From Hyphodiscus hymeniophilus (Eukaryota; Ascomycota; Leotiomycetes; Helotiales; Hyphodiscaceae), in NCBI GenBank assembly GCA_016508695.1, contig VNKQ01000012.1, forward strand, positions 248,001 to 312,000: a stretch of 64,000 nt of DNA, in the 5' to 3' direction. Below the pieces are notes generated by a model. That model saw only the letters and a list, made by a program, of their open reading frames with translations. It was not told where the DNA came from and ran no database searches. Numbering within the stretch: position 1 is the first letter of the stretch; each line of letters starts with the position of its first letter. Both the position numbers and the translations under genes were made by a program. Shown one piece after another: positions 10,292 through 22,129 of this stretch.

Positions 10292-13177
10292 ATGGAGGCA
10301 GTCGATCGTTCAACGTCAGTCCCCTTGTCAAATGCCATCTTCGATCCAGTTCTCAGCTCGCTATGGAGCTCAGAAGAGCGAGAGACTCACGAGCCGGGAA
10401 CTTTCCAAGCGAATCCCATCAGATTTCAACAAGAAGGGACTACAGATTGGGAAGTATCTGGTCTTCCATCTCCTAGCCAAGATCTGTTTCTGGGTTGGCA
10501 GCCGGACTTTCCTTTGGGGGATGATGTCGACCGAGATTGGGGAGCCCTGGACGAGCAAATCCATCAGCGCCAACTAGAAGAAACTGGAGGTATCGCGGGC
10601 GAGCAAGCTCCAGTTGATGATACAAACACTGCACGGCGAGCTTCCCTTCCCAGAAAAATGTACAGAGACTCTGAATTGCACTCTATAGTCCCCTTGGCTG
10701 AGGGTTTACTCAATTCGGCTTCGTCAAGCTACCCAGTCGGGCTGGAACCTCTCGCAAAAGTGTCTATTAGCTCAAGGGAGCCGGCATTGACGACAGCCAC
10801 AGCGAGTCTCAGCCGGACAGGCTCTTCGAGTAGCATCCAGATGGAACGTGGAAGAACTCGTCGCAAAGACAAAAGGAGGGAGCAGATTCCACACACAAGA
10901 GAAAACTCGGCATTTCGAGAGCATGTGTTTTATTCAGATCCTGCTCGGTCTAGTAGCAGAGCTTCTGCTTCCTCCGGCCGTCGTGGTCCATTAGATGCAG
11001 AGGCACGGGCCACCATGAGCGCTGTAAAGGGAATAGGAGCTTGTTGGCGCTGTAAAGCTTTGAGGAAATCAGTGAGTCCATAAGTCTCATCTTTTCAGCT
11101 CTAAAGCCTTGCCGGAGCTCCAGAGGCTAAGAGTCAAACATCAGTGTAGCGCACATACGCCGTGTGACTCCTGCCCAAAGGTCTCACAGAACTCCCACTG
11201 GCGCGCAGTGGGGTGCAGGCGTGGCTCAGTGAAAGATGCGATGCCTGTTGTCAAACTTTGCGTCTATACAACTGAACATGCTGTGTCCCCGAATCAACGG
11301 AATTGCTCCGACGAAAGCACTGAGAATGAGTGCCCGTGGGTCATTACCAACGCGTGGACAGAAGAATTGATCACCGAGCGCAACGAATATATCGCGCGTG
11401 CAATACATGGGGCAGTGACGTGGAATGACAAGATGGACGCTCTGATGTTGGCACTTGAAGAAGACAGCCGAAGGCCTTCTTTGATAGAGGCCTCGCGAGA
11501 AGAAGAGCCGATAGATACTCGCCCGGCACCACCAACGCTGGTAACTCTTGAAGCGCACATATTGGCCATCCTGTGGGAATTGCATCGCTCCGAGAAGGCT
11601 ATTAACATCCTTGGGCCATGGACTGAAGTCCACATGGGAACTTTGCAAGATTTCGTAACACTGTTGAGCTTCGCCGCTTCTTTCGAAGTTAAGTCGGCTA
11701 CGGTCAGTTTCAGTCACTCTCCAACTCACTCATTGATGTGATAATTAATGCTAAACCATGTCAACAGAACAAAATAATAACGCATTCTTTAGTCTGCTTA
11801 CAACGTTGTCTTGAAGCTTTGCATGTTCAACGTTCACAATTGCTAGGAAAGGCGTCGCATCAAGATTGCACCGATGGTAACCCTTGCAAAGTTGATTGTG
11901 TCAGAAACTTAACACTGAGCTTGGAACTTTGTACCCTGAACATGACTGTCATCTTCAATAAGGAGAACCTCCACAATGAAATTTGGTGGCTTTCAATGTT
12001 CTACAGTCTCTGTATCCAAAGTTTCGTACGGAAAATCCTGATGATTCTGGCCATTGACGGTGAGAATACGACAGACTCCAGGTATCGAGATGCTCATGAC
12101 CACTTCTGCCTAGCCTCTCGACTGTTTATAGCAATTTCAGGACGCTACGACTTTCTCTACCAGGATCAATCCATGCAGCTTCCATCGACGCCGACGATAT
12201 CTACAGAGTACGACATCTCTCGAATAGAAGAAATCAAGGCTGCTGCTCAATTTGTTGTAAAACAGCCGGCATGGCCCAGGTTAGGATTCAGCTGCTCTGC
12301 TGATTTTCTCAAGCACATCTTTGAAGATAAAGAGCTTGGCCAACATGACGATGGCGGTATTTCTACAAATGGACAGGGCACTGAAAAGTTTTCTGTTCGG
12401 CCAGAACCTTACGTCCCGGGATGTTTCGATACAGACTCCTACCGCCAGTTCCGCGCTGATTGGAATACGGCGCGATGCATTCATACCAAACATATCGTGT
12501 CCATTGGCACCAGGTATGGATGGTCATCAGAACTCTACGTCCGGAGTGCGAAGAAGTGGGCTCGAATAGAAGCGGCATGGAAGAAGTATCATAGAGTCAC
12601 CCTTGCAAATGTTCTCAAGACGAAGAGACTGTCTTCCACAAACAGACCCAAGTTTGAATCTCTCCTCAAAAACCACGATGAGCAACTCCGAGATGACTAC
12701 CCGCAACCGCCTCCCATATACGCCTCAATTGAGCAAAACTTGGAATATACTGCAGCAAGCTTACAGGTCGGTGATGAGCCACCTCAGAAACAACCCCCTA
12801 GATTCGATGGTGATTTGTATTGGCCTCCGATGATTCGAGGCTCGGAAGACTCTGTGCAGGAAGGCTGGTGTGGAATGTGCCCCGCTCCAGGTCGGTGGCT
12901 GGCACTCGATGGCGCCTTTCAAGACGACAAAGATTTCAATCACGGCGTAAGTGCTGCCACAGGAAGACCATTCGACGAGCCAAAAGCAGTCAGACGTATG
13001 AAAGAGGACCCCACGGTTTGGTGGGGCCTTTGTGGCACTTGCGGAGACTGGGTGGAGCTCTTGGGTTCGATTCGTGAGGAGACGGCATGGTTCATCCACT
13101 CGTTCGGGGTATGTGAAACCACTTTTCACAATACACATATTTGGCCTATAAATAACTGTATACAGTGCTATACCTGA
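10292..13177 (+). CDS. Variant Zn2Cys6 regulator fused to a Rua1-type C-terminal domain
   Basis: Four exons, 10292-11071, 11145-11702, 11768-13108 and 13166-13177, give 896 aa; the introns are 73, 65 and 57 bp and the phases agree. Residues 1-248 are low-complexity. A variant zinc cluster follows, C251-X2-C254-X6-C261-X5-C267-X2-C270-X13-C284, split by intron 1; the last loop is much longer than the usual six residues. The middle (about 380-590) resembles the helical region of this class of fungal zinc-cluster proteins. Residues about 795-894 match the Rua1 C-terminal pattern: GWCGMC (C814, C817), HGVSAATG, LCGTC, and a final H..C across the last intron. The last intron has length 3n and no in-frame stop, so its splicing is uncertain. 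A nuclear regulatory role is inferred. The fused architecture could hide two genes, but one frame runs through both parts. Confidence 0.85.
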
Positions 13178-15636
13178 ATCATTTGACTGCTGCATAATTA
13201 AATCTCGAAGGCGATGACCAAAACTCGTTTACTGGATAGAAGAATAATTGCCTTGTGTAGGTTCCCATATACACATCCGTAGACTATTTATTGACTGTAC
13301 AAAAGTGGTATCTTAGAATCTGAATAAACCCCTGCTGCGCCGTTGCCGAAGATTCCTTGGCCGAAATGCGCACACGCGAAAATTGAAGCGCTGTGTCTAC
13401 CACCCACCAACATACATTGTCTGCAAAGGGTGCAGATTCGTCCCACCGTGTATACCTGGCCCTTGAGCCCCTGCAATCTTACGGTGAACGTGGGTATAAG
13501 GCGGACCTTCTCTACGATGCCCTGGCGGTGCGAGAGGGGAGGGTCCTCGATGGTGATGATTGCGAGATTGGAGGGGCTGTGCTCTTTGAGGAGGTGGAAA
13601 TACCTGTGGTGCTGAGACTTTCGGGTGATACTGGGGTTGTGAAGGGTGTTTGCTCAGTTGACTTGGTGGTTGTCAGTAGAGATCTCAACCGTATGTTTAC
13701 GACGTACACGCCAGAGAAACATGAAGCTAAGGCAGAGATTGAAAGAAGAAAAAGTCAAACGGACCTCACTGGTCTTTGGTGCGGAACTGAGAAATTTGGT
13801 ACTGCGGATCGAGCGCTTTGGCGGCTGCAATGACGGAAGTATTAGCACTTTCTCCTCTGGATGGTTGACAGACGATGGGTCTTACCTTGTAGGTCTTGAT
13901 TCTAGATGATCATGGTACTGCCTAGCTGGAGGGAGAGGGACTGCACTCGGGAACTTCTCGTGGACGGAGGCACCACTCGAGATACTCGATACGCTTGTGT
14001 GGGCGTATTTCTCGCTGTACAAAAACCCAATTAGAAATGGTTCTCCCCATTGTTCAAAGCTGCGAGAATGAAACTGCCGAAGCAAGAAGATAGATGGAAT
14101 GAAAAATGGAGTTGCAATAACTTACTTCATGACTCTGATCGAGTCCCCCGACCCGACGCTACCAGCGTATTGCGGCTTCGGCTTTTTCCCGAAACACATC
14201 TTGTTGAAACTTCTAATAAAGCGATGCGTGTTCCGATGAGAGAGAGTGCGGTTTCGAATTCGCCAAGAGGAGATATTCGACGATCTATATCTCTGTCAGA
14301 TAGAGCGCGTGAATCGAGCTCGATCGCTCGCAGCTTCCTTGTCTGACAGGGCTGACGGGAAAAGTGATAGCCTCGTCTGACGAGGATCCCAACCGCTGCG
14401 CCACAACACCCTTTTCTCGCACCCAGCCTTGCCCGAACACTGGAAACCCTCTCAGGGATGACAGGCTGGGGTTTCTCGTGGACTGAGGTCCGATTGGTGG
14501 GTTTTGTGACGCTGCTAATTTTGGTGCACGTGGGGTGGGATGGTGGGATGGTGGGATAGCGGAAGGTCGCTCCTCCTTCCATCCGCGTAAATATATAAAC
14601 AATACGTCCGTACGATGAGATGTCGTCCCATTTTCAGTCGATTATGTTTGTTCAATTTGACGAAGTCTCTCGTCACTCTTGGCTTGATGAACCCGTATCC
14701 TGGGCTCTTACAAGCTAGGTAATAAGACAATGACATTCGCTTACCGTTACTGTACTGGCCAAGTCTCGCAACTACGGGGGCAAATGGAGTGATAGAGCAG
14801 AATTCGACCCTGACTTTACGACATTCAAAAGGGTTGGAGCCACGTCAATTGTCGCAAATACAAGTTTGATTCGTTCCGTGAATAATCATCAGGCGAAGTT
14901 CTGATTCTTTCGGAGGTGGTGGTGTAAGCCCCTGACACCAGAAGAAGTACAGGTTAGAATACAGTACAACGACAGAGTTGAGTGTGGGAAGGATAAACAA
15001 AAAGCATAAATTTGTCATTGGAAGCTAAAGTAGTTCAATTCGAAGCAGACTTGCAAAGCGGAGGACTGCTCTCAAGTGTACTGTGTATCTGCAGAAGTTT
15101 TGTGTCAATCGTGCTACAGTTCTCTCTGCTACTTACCAGGTCGTGAGAATGACTTGCAATTACCTTCTACATGGTTGCTCTTGTGGTTGCAGAAAGTGTA
15201 TGGGCACATGAATAAATCTGCCTTTAATTACAACAAGGAAACCCCTGATGGCTGCAATTAAGGTACGGTCGATGAGATGAAAGAGTACCACCATTGAATG
15301 AACGAGACTGCTGTTAACGTGAATCTATTAATTTCCGTGCTGGTTGTACGCATATGAAACCCTTCGCAGTAATGTAGGGACTGTTGGGTTGTTAGGTATG
15401 TGGCATTCGGCCCTGTATGGAAATCGACGATATAGAAAAAGATTCTGGAAATAAATGGTTAATGGGGAGCATTTCGCTATCGAGTCCAAGGGTCAATCCA
15501 AGGGATGTTCTATATGTGAAGATTTGTTGGATATGAATTCCTCCCTAAATTACAAGAATTATGTTACATCTCAAACCATACATCTCTCCATTTTATCTCC
15601 CCGATATACAAGCCTATATCAAAGAACTCAATGTCT
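13178..15636. other. 2.5-kb region without a clear gene
   Basis: A plus-strand frame covering about 13393-13833 has protein-like composition (for example AVREGRVLDGDDCEIGGAV) but lacks an ATG at its beginning and matches no family I know. It may be a decayed coding remnant. Minus-strand frames around 14602-14127 are short and Arg/Ser-rich. At 14337-14385 two inverted repeats with a GTCTGAC core occur 34 bp apart. No tRNA B-box accompanies an A-box-like TGGCGCAGCGG on the minus strand near 14400. Confidence 0.4.
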
Positions 15637-17099
15637 TTAACCACGCTGTGTCTGCTTCTTCTGATTCTTCCGCATCTCCTTCTCCTTTTCCTTCTCCAGG
15701 TATTTCTTCTGAGCCTTGGCATCCAAACCCTTCAAGTCGTTGTCACGCTTGATTTTCTTGGCCTTTTCACGCTCAAGAGCTCTTTCTTCGGATTTCTCGT
15801 CTTCGTCGGCTTTTTGGAGTTTCTTGACCATGTCTTCGCGGGTAATTCGCACCTTGCGCATAACTTCGGCACGGAAGTGAGCGCCAGCGACGAGGGTGTC
15901 TGCTAGACGAATGAAGTATTCGAAGAGGGGAAGGACGCTGGAGTAGTCACCGGATGATGGGAGCTTCATGGAGAGGTAGAGGCGCTTCTTTGGGATTGTG
16001 TCGTCAAGTCTGTAATTACTGATCAGCGATGTTCCCAAGACTGGGAGGAAAAAAAGCATACTTGAGGGGTTGATCAATGGGTTGGTCGGTGATGATCAAA
16101 TGCTGCAACAATTCTCCGGCATTCTCAACCGCCTTGATGAGCTCAGGTGTGAGCAAGAAATCCGTTACCTCAGCGCTCTCGCTCATGACGGTGGCCCAGT
16201 TGGGGAGCTTCGAGCTATCCTTTGTGGATGTGATAGAAAGATCGTATCGGTCATCTCGTAGTTGCTTCATGGTGTCCTTGTTGACAATAGCCCAAACGAA
16301 TCCATCATAGCTGCTCTTGGTATCCTTGCGCAGTTCGTGTGCGCCAGGTGCTTGACCAGGAACAGTAAGAGCTTCTCTACCATCGAAAGGATACAGGACG
16401 GCTTCCACAAGCTCGGCCGGTGCAGACATGCTGTCAAAGAACAAACTCATGCCAAATTCAGCGATCATTGTGAGAGGGCTGTAGCGTTTCAGGAGAGTCA
16501 AATTGACATCAAGGAAGGCAACATTCTGTCGGCCAGAGGCATAGGTAGCGAACTCTTGGGGAGACTTCTCCTTCAAAAGCTCCTCTGGAAGCTGGAGTGT
16601 ATCGCTGGCAAGACTCTTGGCCAATCCTTCACCCTCGGTTTCATCCACTGTTGAGCCACGTCCACCGAATCCAACCAGCGCAAACTCCTTTCTGAGAACA
16701 GGAGCATGCGCAGTGATCCAAGCCTTCGCCTTTTTCTTGTTTGCGCTCGTCCCGAGAAGGTGAATGGCAATAATGACAACCATCAAGCCCAGGATCACGC
16801 CCTCCTGCTTGAACTCGCTGAGTGAGTGTCGCTCATGGATGTTGTACCATCTCGTCCAAGGAACGGCGCTACCAGTAGGAGTGGCACCGGAGCCGGTGAA
16901 GCTGGGCGTACCTGGAATGGCCGAGAAGGAAGCTGGAGATGGATCTGCAGCTCCTGCGAAGTCCGCGAAATCTAGCCACGAGACGGTCAGTTTGGGTTGC
17001 GCATAAGGTGCGCAGTATCTTACCAGAATCGCCAGCTGGAACAGGAGATGCCGAGGGCTTGGAGCCTCCAAAGAGACCACTGAAGATTGCCTGAGCCAT
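15637..17099 (-). CDS. CCDC47-like ER membrane protein (DUF1682 family)
   Basis: Three exons, 17099-17024, 16971-16062 and 16009-15637, give 452 aa; both introns are 52 bp and phases agree. The layout fits the CCDC47/DUF1682 family: a short N-terminal segment, one membrane helix at about residues 83-99 (GVILGLMVVIIAIHLLG), a globular middle domain, and a long Lys/Glu-rich coiled C-terminal tail ending in QKKQTQRG. In animals CCDC47 is a subunit of the PAT complex at the ER translocon, helping multipass membrane protein insertion and calcium handling. The fungal protein is presumed to act at the ER membrane in the same way. The gene is divergent from the haspin kinase. Confidence 0.9.
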
Positions 17100-17688
17100 G
17101 TTGCGTTGACAATTGAATGCAAGTCAATGAGAGCGACTGGAGTGGGAGCTCTGACGGTTCTGGAGATTTTGTGGAATAGATAGAGTGCCACTAGTCCGAA
17201 ACAAGCTTAAAGGGTCCAAACCATTTAGAAGCTTGGTTTTCTATGAGAATTTCTTTGATACAGATGCTACTGAAAGTTGTATCTATTCAGAGATAAAGGT
17301 CATTATAAATTACTATTCAAATATTTTAGCTAATCCAAAGAAAATTGAAAAAGGTAGGTAGGTAAACTTGAAAGGCGAGCTTAACGGTCACGTGCTCGAC
17401 TGCCAAGCTAGTACTTTACTAGCTTACTAACGTCATTCGACACCCTGGTCCACCTCCCACTTTCAACCAATCGGTCAAACGCCGGCAAAGAATAGGCGAC
17501 AAGACTCCGTCCCTAGCAACGATGTTTACCCTAGTGATGAAGTGCATCTGCTGTAGCGGCGACAGCAACAACGACAGTGAGGACGACAGATCAAGGTAAT
17601 TGGTATTGAGTTATCCCATCTTGACCAAAGCTGATATGATCTCAGTATTACGCCATTGCTTTCTCGCTCCTCTCCATCCCTTTCCACC
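17100..17688. promoter_or_regulatory. Divergent promoter region, CCDC47-like / haspin
   Basis: This stretch separates two divergent genes. An AT-rich part (17220-17370) adjoins the CCDC47-like start. On the haspin side there is an upstream ATG at 17522 and a well-formed 50-bp intron candidate (17596-17645), which may be a 5'-leader intron or a coding intron of a longer haspin. Confidence 0.5.
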
Positions 17689-19319
17689 ATGCCGCGCCCA
17701 AAGGTCCGGACTTATGGCAAGAAAAAGTGCATAGACGCCGCATGTACAATATTTGGAGAAGAATCGCCGTCCCTTATATCCAGTTCTGGAACCGTACGAG
17801 ACCCCCTCTCGGATGTCACTTCTCAGCTCTCAAAACTCAATGTGCAACACGAAGAAGTGGACAACGACGAAGATGATTGGCTCCCCTCTAATGGATCAGA
17901 AGTCACTGGTCAGCACCATCAAGTAAACTCTGAAAGCCAAGGGCAATCCCACAAACGAAGTATCGATGCATCAGACCAATCTAGCACACGCGCGATCTAT
18001 GACGGCTCTGTCGCATACACTGCTTCTTCCGATGACTCTAGCATCAAGGAACTTTCGCTGGACGACATAGTTCTTAAACCCTTGACCGAGACATACAAGA
18101 AAGATCGAGGATACAGCCTGCGTATCACGAATTGGGATGACCTCATTCCCCAGGGAGCGGACGTGGAAAAGATTGCTGAAGCATCATTCGCCGAAGTTTA
18201 CCGTGTCTCAATCGACGGCCAAAGCTCAATTCTCAAATTGATGCAATTGAAAATTCCATCAGATCCACTCTCTGCAACGTCAAAATCTGCGATAGAAGTT
18301 GAAACGGTAGTATCAGAAATACGCCTCATGAACGCTCTCACAGAACACCCCGGCTTTGTTACTTTCAAGGAAGCTCATCTGGTTCGAGGAAAGCCATGTC
18401 CTGCAATCATCCGAGCCTACTGTAACTGCAGGAAATGGAGCCCAGCTAACGGCACTTCTGAGTTCCCAAATCCACAATTCTTCCTACCAAATGCGCTCTT
18501 CTTAGTCATTGAACTCGGGGATGCAGGCATTGTACTCGACGATGTTCCCGTTCAGAACATTCATCAATTATGGGACATATTTATTGGCGTGATCATTTCT
18601 CTGGGATGTGCTGAGTTGTGGTTCAAGTTTGAAGTCCGTCATCTTGTTCCGAGTTGAAATCTGGTAGCTAACAATATTACAGCACAGAGATTTACATGAG
18701 AGCAATATATGCATCAAGTTTGGAGAGCCGAAACCGATTGATGGGGAGAACCCAAGTCAAAAGTATGGGCTCAGTGGCATTCGCACCACTATAATCGATT
18801 ATGGTCTCTCTCGAGCGACCCTTCAGAATGATGATAGAGTCTATTACGACATGGATAGTGACCTTGCTATCTTCCATGGCTCTCCTGGTCACACTCAATT
18901 TGACACATATCGTCGGTGCGAATCATATCCAATTCCCAGCAACCAAAAATACTCATGCTAACCTGTGAAATAGTATGCGAAGTCACCTGTTCACTGGCGA
19001 ACGAAAGATGCATCCTAAGGCTTGGCATGATGAGCAGTCGAAAGCTTGGAACGAAGGCCACACCTGGAGAGAGTACATCCCATACACCAATGTACTGTGG
19101 ATCAAGTACCTCTTGGGCTATCTCAAGAAGAATTTCAGAGACAGCGGAGGGAATTTGGAAGACTTGAGACGGTTCGAGAAGGATACAACCGAGCTCAAGA
19201 GAAGACTGGATCCTCGAACCCTGGTCAAGAATGGAGCTTTCACTTCGGCGATTGATGTTTCCATATACGTGCAAGACATGGAATGGATCACCGACACGCA
19301 GATTACGGAACTTGATTAA
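17689..19319 (+). CDS. Haspin-type serine/threonine kinase
   Basis: Three exons, 17689-18633, 18683-18915 and 18974-19319, give 507 aa; introns are 49 and 58 bp and phase-consistent. The N-terminus begins with the basic MPRPKVRTYGKKK, as in other haspins. The kinase domain occupies the C-terminal half: the Lys in SSILKLM, an alpha-C Glu in VETVVSEIRLM, catalytic loop HRDLHESN (H316), and, in place of DFG, the haspin-specific IIDYGLSR (D354-Y355). The C-terminal haspin lobe follows. Haspins phosphorylate histone H3 Thr3 and help recruit the chromosomal passenger complex at centromeres. The start chosen has a strong ACC-ATG context. An in-frame alternative begins at 17522 with an extra 74-bp exon and would give 546 aa. 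Confidence 0.92.
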
Positions 19320-20186
19320 TGCTTGAGAATCAAGATTGGCAAATGGCTCATTTACTTTTGAAGAAGCATTGGGAGGCTGGGCCTTTGTGGTGCATTTGAG
19401 CGGCATATCGCAATAATCAGCGATTTATACTGGCGTCGTCATTGGCATTGAGGAGAACGCCCATTCATGGAGGTATTCTTCTAAATGATTCAGCATAAGG
19501 GAAGGCGGATATCCAAAACAGCATGGCGTTTGGGTGTATTTAGGACTGAGGTTCCAGCCGTCGAATGAATTTCAAGTCTACATTGAGATTACAAGGCTAC
19601 GTATCTGAACCAACCCCGCGCCCTTGAGAAGCGCCGACGAATCAATCAACTTTCCAAAATAATTATCCACATCCATCTAAAAGTAACCACAAACTTCACT
19701 GAAATGATTGTATGGCGCAAATTTGATGTCTAACAATTGATCTGCCAAACTCTGTTGCACTACGCACGATGCATGACATAGATGCTTCGCATAGCATGTC
19801 GATCATGTTACGCGGTCACCAAAACACACTGAAATTTGTATGAGAGAGGGCGGCCCGCTAAGGAATCTTTGGTAACCCCTGGTAGCCCCTGAACTATAGT
19901 CTCGAGGGCATAAATGAGGGTATCCAAAGCCAAGTACGGGTAGTGAGAGACATGGCGAGAGCTGAGACATCACGTGTACGACTTGCTAGCCTCGCCAAGT
20001 TGCAATGACCAACCTCGAAGTTGAAGGTGAGTGAAGGTGTCTTACCTTGTGAGCATCAAAAGGCTGCCGATTTCTCCTCGCAGATTCCTACATATCCATC
20101 CTCTGCCTTCCCATCTCTGGACTTCCAACTCCTCTTCCACCAATGCCCCAATACTGACGAGGCCTCAACTCGGTCAAACGGCCATC
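19320..20186. other. Intergenic region, haspin to nucleoside transporter
   Basis: About 870 bp. It contains the presumed haspin 3' UTR and the transporter promoter. Frames here are shadows of the haspin gene or short. Nothing else is seen. Confidence 0.5.
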
Positions 20187-21658
20187 ATGGAGTCCCGGAC
20201 CACTGGAACTGCGGTCGATCGTGTACGAGCGCTGTTCAGACAACGCCCAAGCCAGGAATATGAGAGAATCGATGAGGACCCAAATGATGAGGATGTTAGA
20301 CGACCAGTCTTGATGATTCCTGACAAGTTCGGCGAGGAGCCATTCTCATGGTTCGAGTACTGTATCTTTGTGCTCTTGGGCGTTGCTATGCTTTGGGCTT
20401 GGTATGAAGCTTCTTCTTTTTCTGCTAGGAACCCACTTGCTAATCTTTCCATAGGAATATGTTCTTAGCAGCAGCCCCCTACTTCCAAACGAGATTCCAG
20501 GACAACGATAACATCCTTGCCCACTTCCAGTCTGCCATCACCTCCGTCGGCTGTGTAACGAATTTGGGATCGATGCTCCTTCTCTCGAACCTTCAAGCAA
20601 AGGCCAACTACCCGAAGCGAATACTTGCATCCCTCATAGTCAACATAATTGTCTTCGTACTCCTCGCGATCTCAACTTCTTGGTTTCGGGGTGTCACATC
20701 AGTGGGTTACCTCACGTTCACACTGATCATGGTCTTCACCACATCTGTTGCGACCGGCCTCTGTCAGAACGGCGCATTTGCATTCGCTTCGAGCTTCGGG
20801 CGGGAGGAGTACATACAAGCCATCATGACTGGCCAAGCCATAGCAGGAGTGCTCCCGTCCGTAGCACAAATTGCATCCGTCCTTGCAGTTCCCGAACCCG
20901 ACCACTGGGCAAGCGGAGACGCAGAACTTGCCATGGAAAAGAGCGAAAACACCACATCCGCATTTATCTACTTTCTCACCGCGACAGGAATCAGCAGCCT
21001 GACGCTCCTTGCGGTTATTCCCCTTATCAGAAAACACGAGCGTATACTCGAATCCCAAATGATGGCCTCCTTAACCAGCGTCGAAGAGGCCGAACAAAGC
21101 CATCGCAAAGTCGTCAGCATGTGGCAGCTTTACAAGAAGTTATATTTCTCTGCGGCTGGCGTGTTCGTTTGTTTCGCTGTAACGATGTTCTTTCCCGTGT
21201 TCACCCAAAAGGTGGTATCAGTCGTTCCGCCAGATCAAGCGCCTCGTCTCCTTCAACCAAGCGCTTTCATACCCCTCGGCTTCCTCGTTTGGAATCTGGG
21301 TGACCTGATCGGTCGTCTCACTGCGCTCCTCCCATTTTACGTCCGTCCTCGTCCTTTCGTAGCACTCATCTTTGCATTCTGCAGAGTTGGGTTCATCCCT
21401 TTGTATCTACTTTGCAACATCGAAGATCACGGCGCGATAATCAGCAGCGACGTTTTCTACCTCGGCGTGGTCCAATTTCTGTTTGGAGCTTCGAATGGTT
21501 GGCTCAGCAGCTCGTGTATGATGGGTGCTAATGATTACGTCGAGGATACAGAACGGGAAGCAACAGGTGGATTTATGGCGACGAACCTGGTGGCGGGATT
21601 GACCACGGGCTCTCTGCTGAGCTTCGCGGCTGCTGGTGTTCGGGGCGTCAAATCATGA
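20187..21658 (+). CDS. Equilibrative nucleoside transporter (ENT/SLC29 family)
   Basis: Two exons, 20187-20401 and 20455-21658, are joined over a 53-bp intron (GTATGA..CATAG), giving 472 aa. The intron splits a Trp codon in the first helix (WAW-NMF), typical of the conserved ENT W-N motif. About 11 hydrophobic helices follow a 50-residue cytosolic N-terminus, with a hydrophilic loop after the sixth helix. Family signatures include AAAPYFQTRF after helix 1, GLCQNGAFAFAS.F..EY.QA in helices 4-5, and WNLGDLIGR in helix 8. The closest well-known relative is yeast Fun26, a vacuolar nucleoside carrier; plasma-membrane or vacuolar location cannot be decided here. The ATG chosen is the first plausible one; the frame is open upstream. 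Confidence 0.93.
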
Positions 21659-22054
21659 TTGGACTTTGAATGTACTGTATGGCGTTTGTGTTTTGATGCA
21701 TTGGACGGCGCGTAGGGTTGGACATAGACTCATGAAATACTCCACATGGGATCATGAGCAATCTACATACCTGCATCGAGATCGGCTTTGGAAGAATTTT
21801 CCAAAGATAACTCAAACTTGCTTGAAATGGTGAATTTCGTTCTCGCGATCGAAGATGACTGCGCCTCAGTGCCACGAAGCAAGTGCTTTCTCTTCTTTTT
21901 GTATCTGGAAGAGCGGCCTCATATGATCACTCACCTTAAAAAATATAGACCTTCGCTCTATTATTGCGCTTACTTTGAGTTTTTCGGCACTCCAACACCT
22001 TCAGACTCTGCATTGCCCGATTGTTCACTTCATAGACGTAGGTTGGACATTCAC

Positions 22055-22129
22055 CCTCTAGACATCCTGCCTCTAGTCATTCTGCCTCTAGATATCCAGA
22101 CTCTAATCATTCAGACTCTAGTCATTGAG
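22055..22129. repeat. 15-bp tandem repeat, five imperfect copies
   Basis: Five successive units share CTCTA at positions 2-6 or 3-7 and a CAT-type centre: CCTCTAGACATCCTG, CCTCTAGTCATTCTG, CCTCTAGATATCCAG, ACTCTAATCATTCAG and ACTCTAGTCATTGAG. As the unit is a multiple of three, an overlapping open frame reads as pentapeptide repeats, but no gene model supports translation. Confidence 0.8.

Noticed and set aside
13393..13833. 146-codon plus-strand frame after the fused regulator
   Set aside because: No ATG at the start, no family match and no evident exon partners; kept only as a possible remnant in the gap description.
14330..14410. Possible tRNA on the minus strand (TGGCGCAGCGGTTGG resembles an A box; CCTC-GTCAGAC-GAGG resembles an anticodon arm)
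   Set aside because: The D-arm does not pair, there is no B box (GGTTCGANNCC) downstream, and no acceptor stem can be closed.
18867..19406. 179-codon minus-strand frame
   Set aside because: It is the antisense shadow of the last haspin exons, whose plus-strand reading is diagnostic.
20680..21303. 207-codon plus-strand frame inside the transporter
   Set aside because: It is an alternative-frame shadow of the nucleoside transporter.
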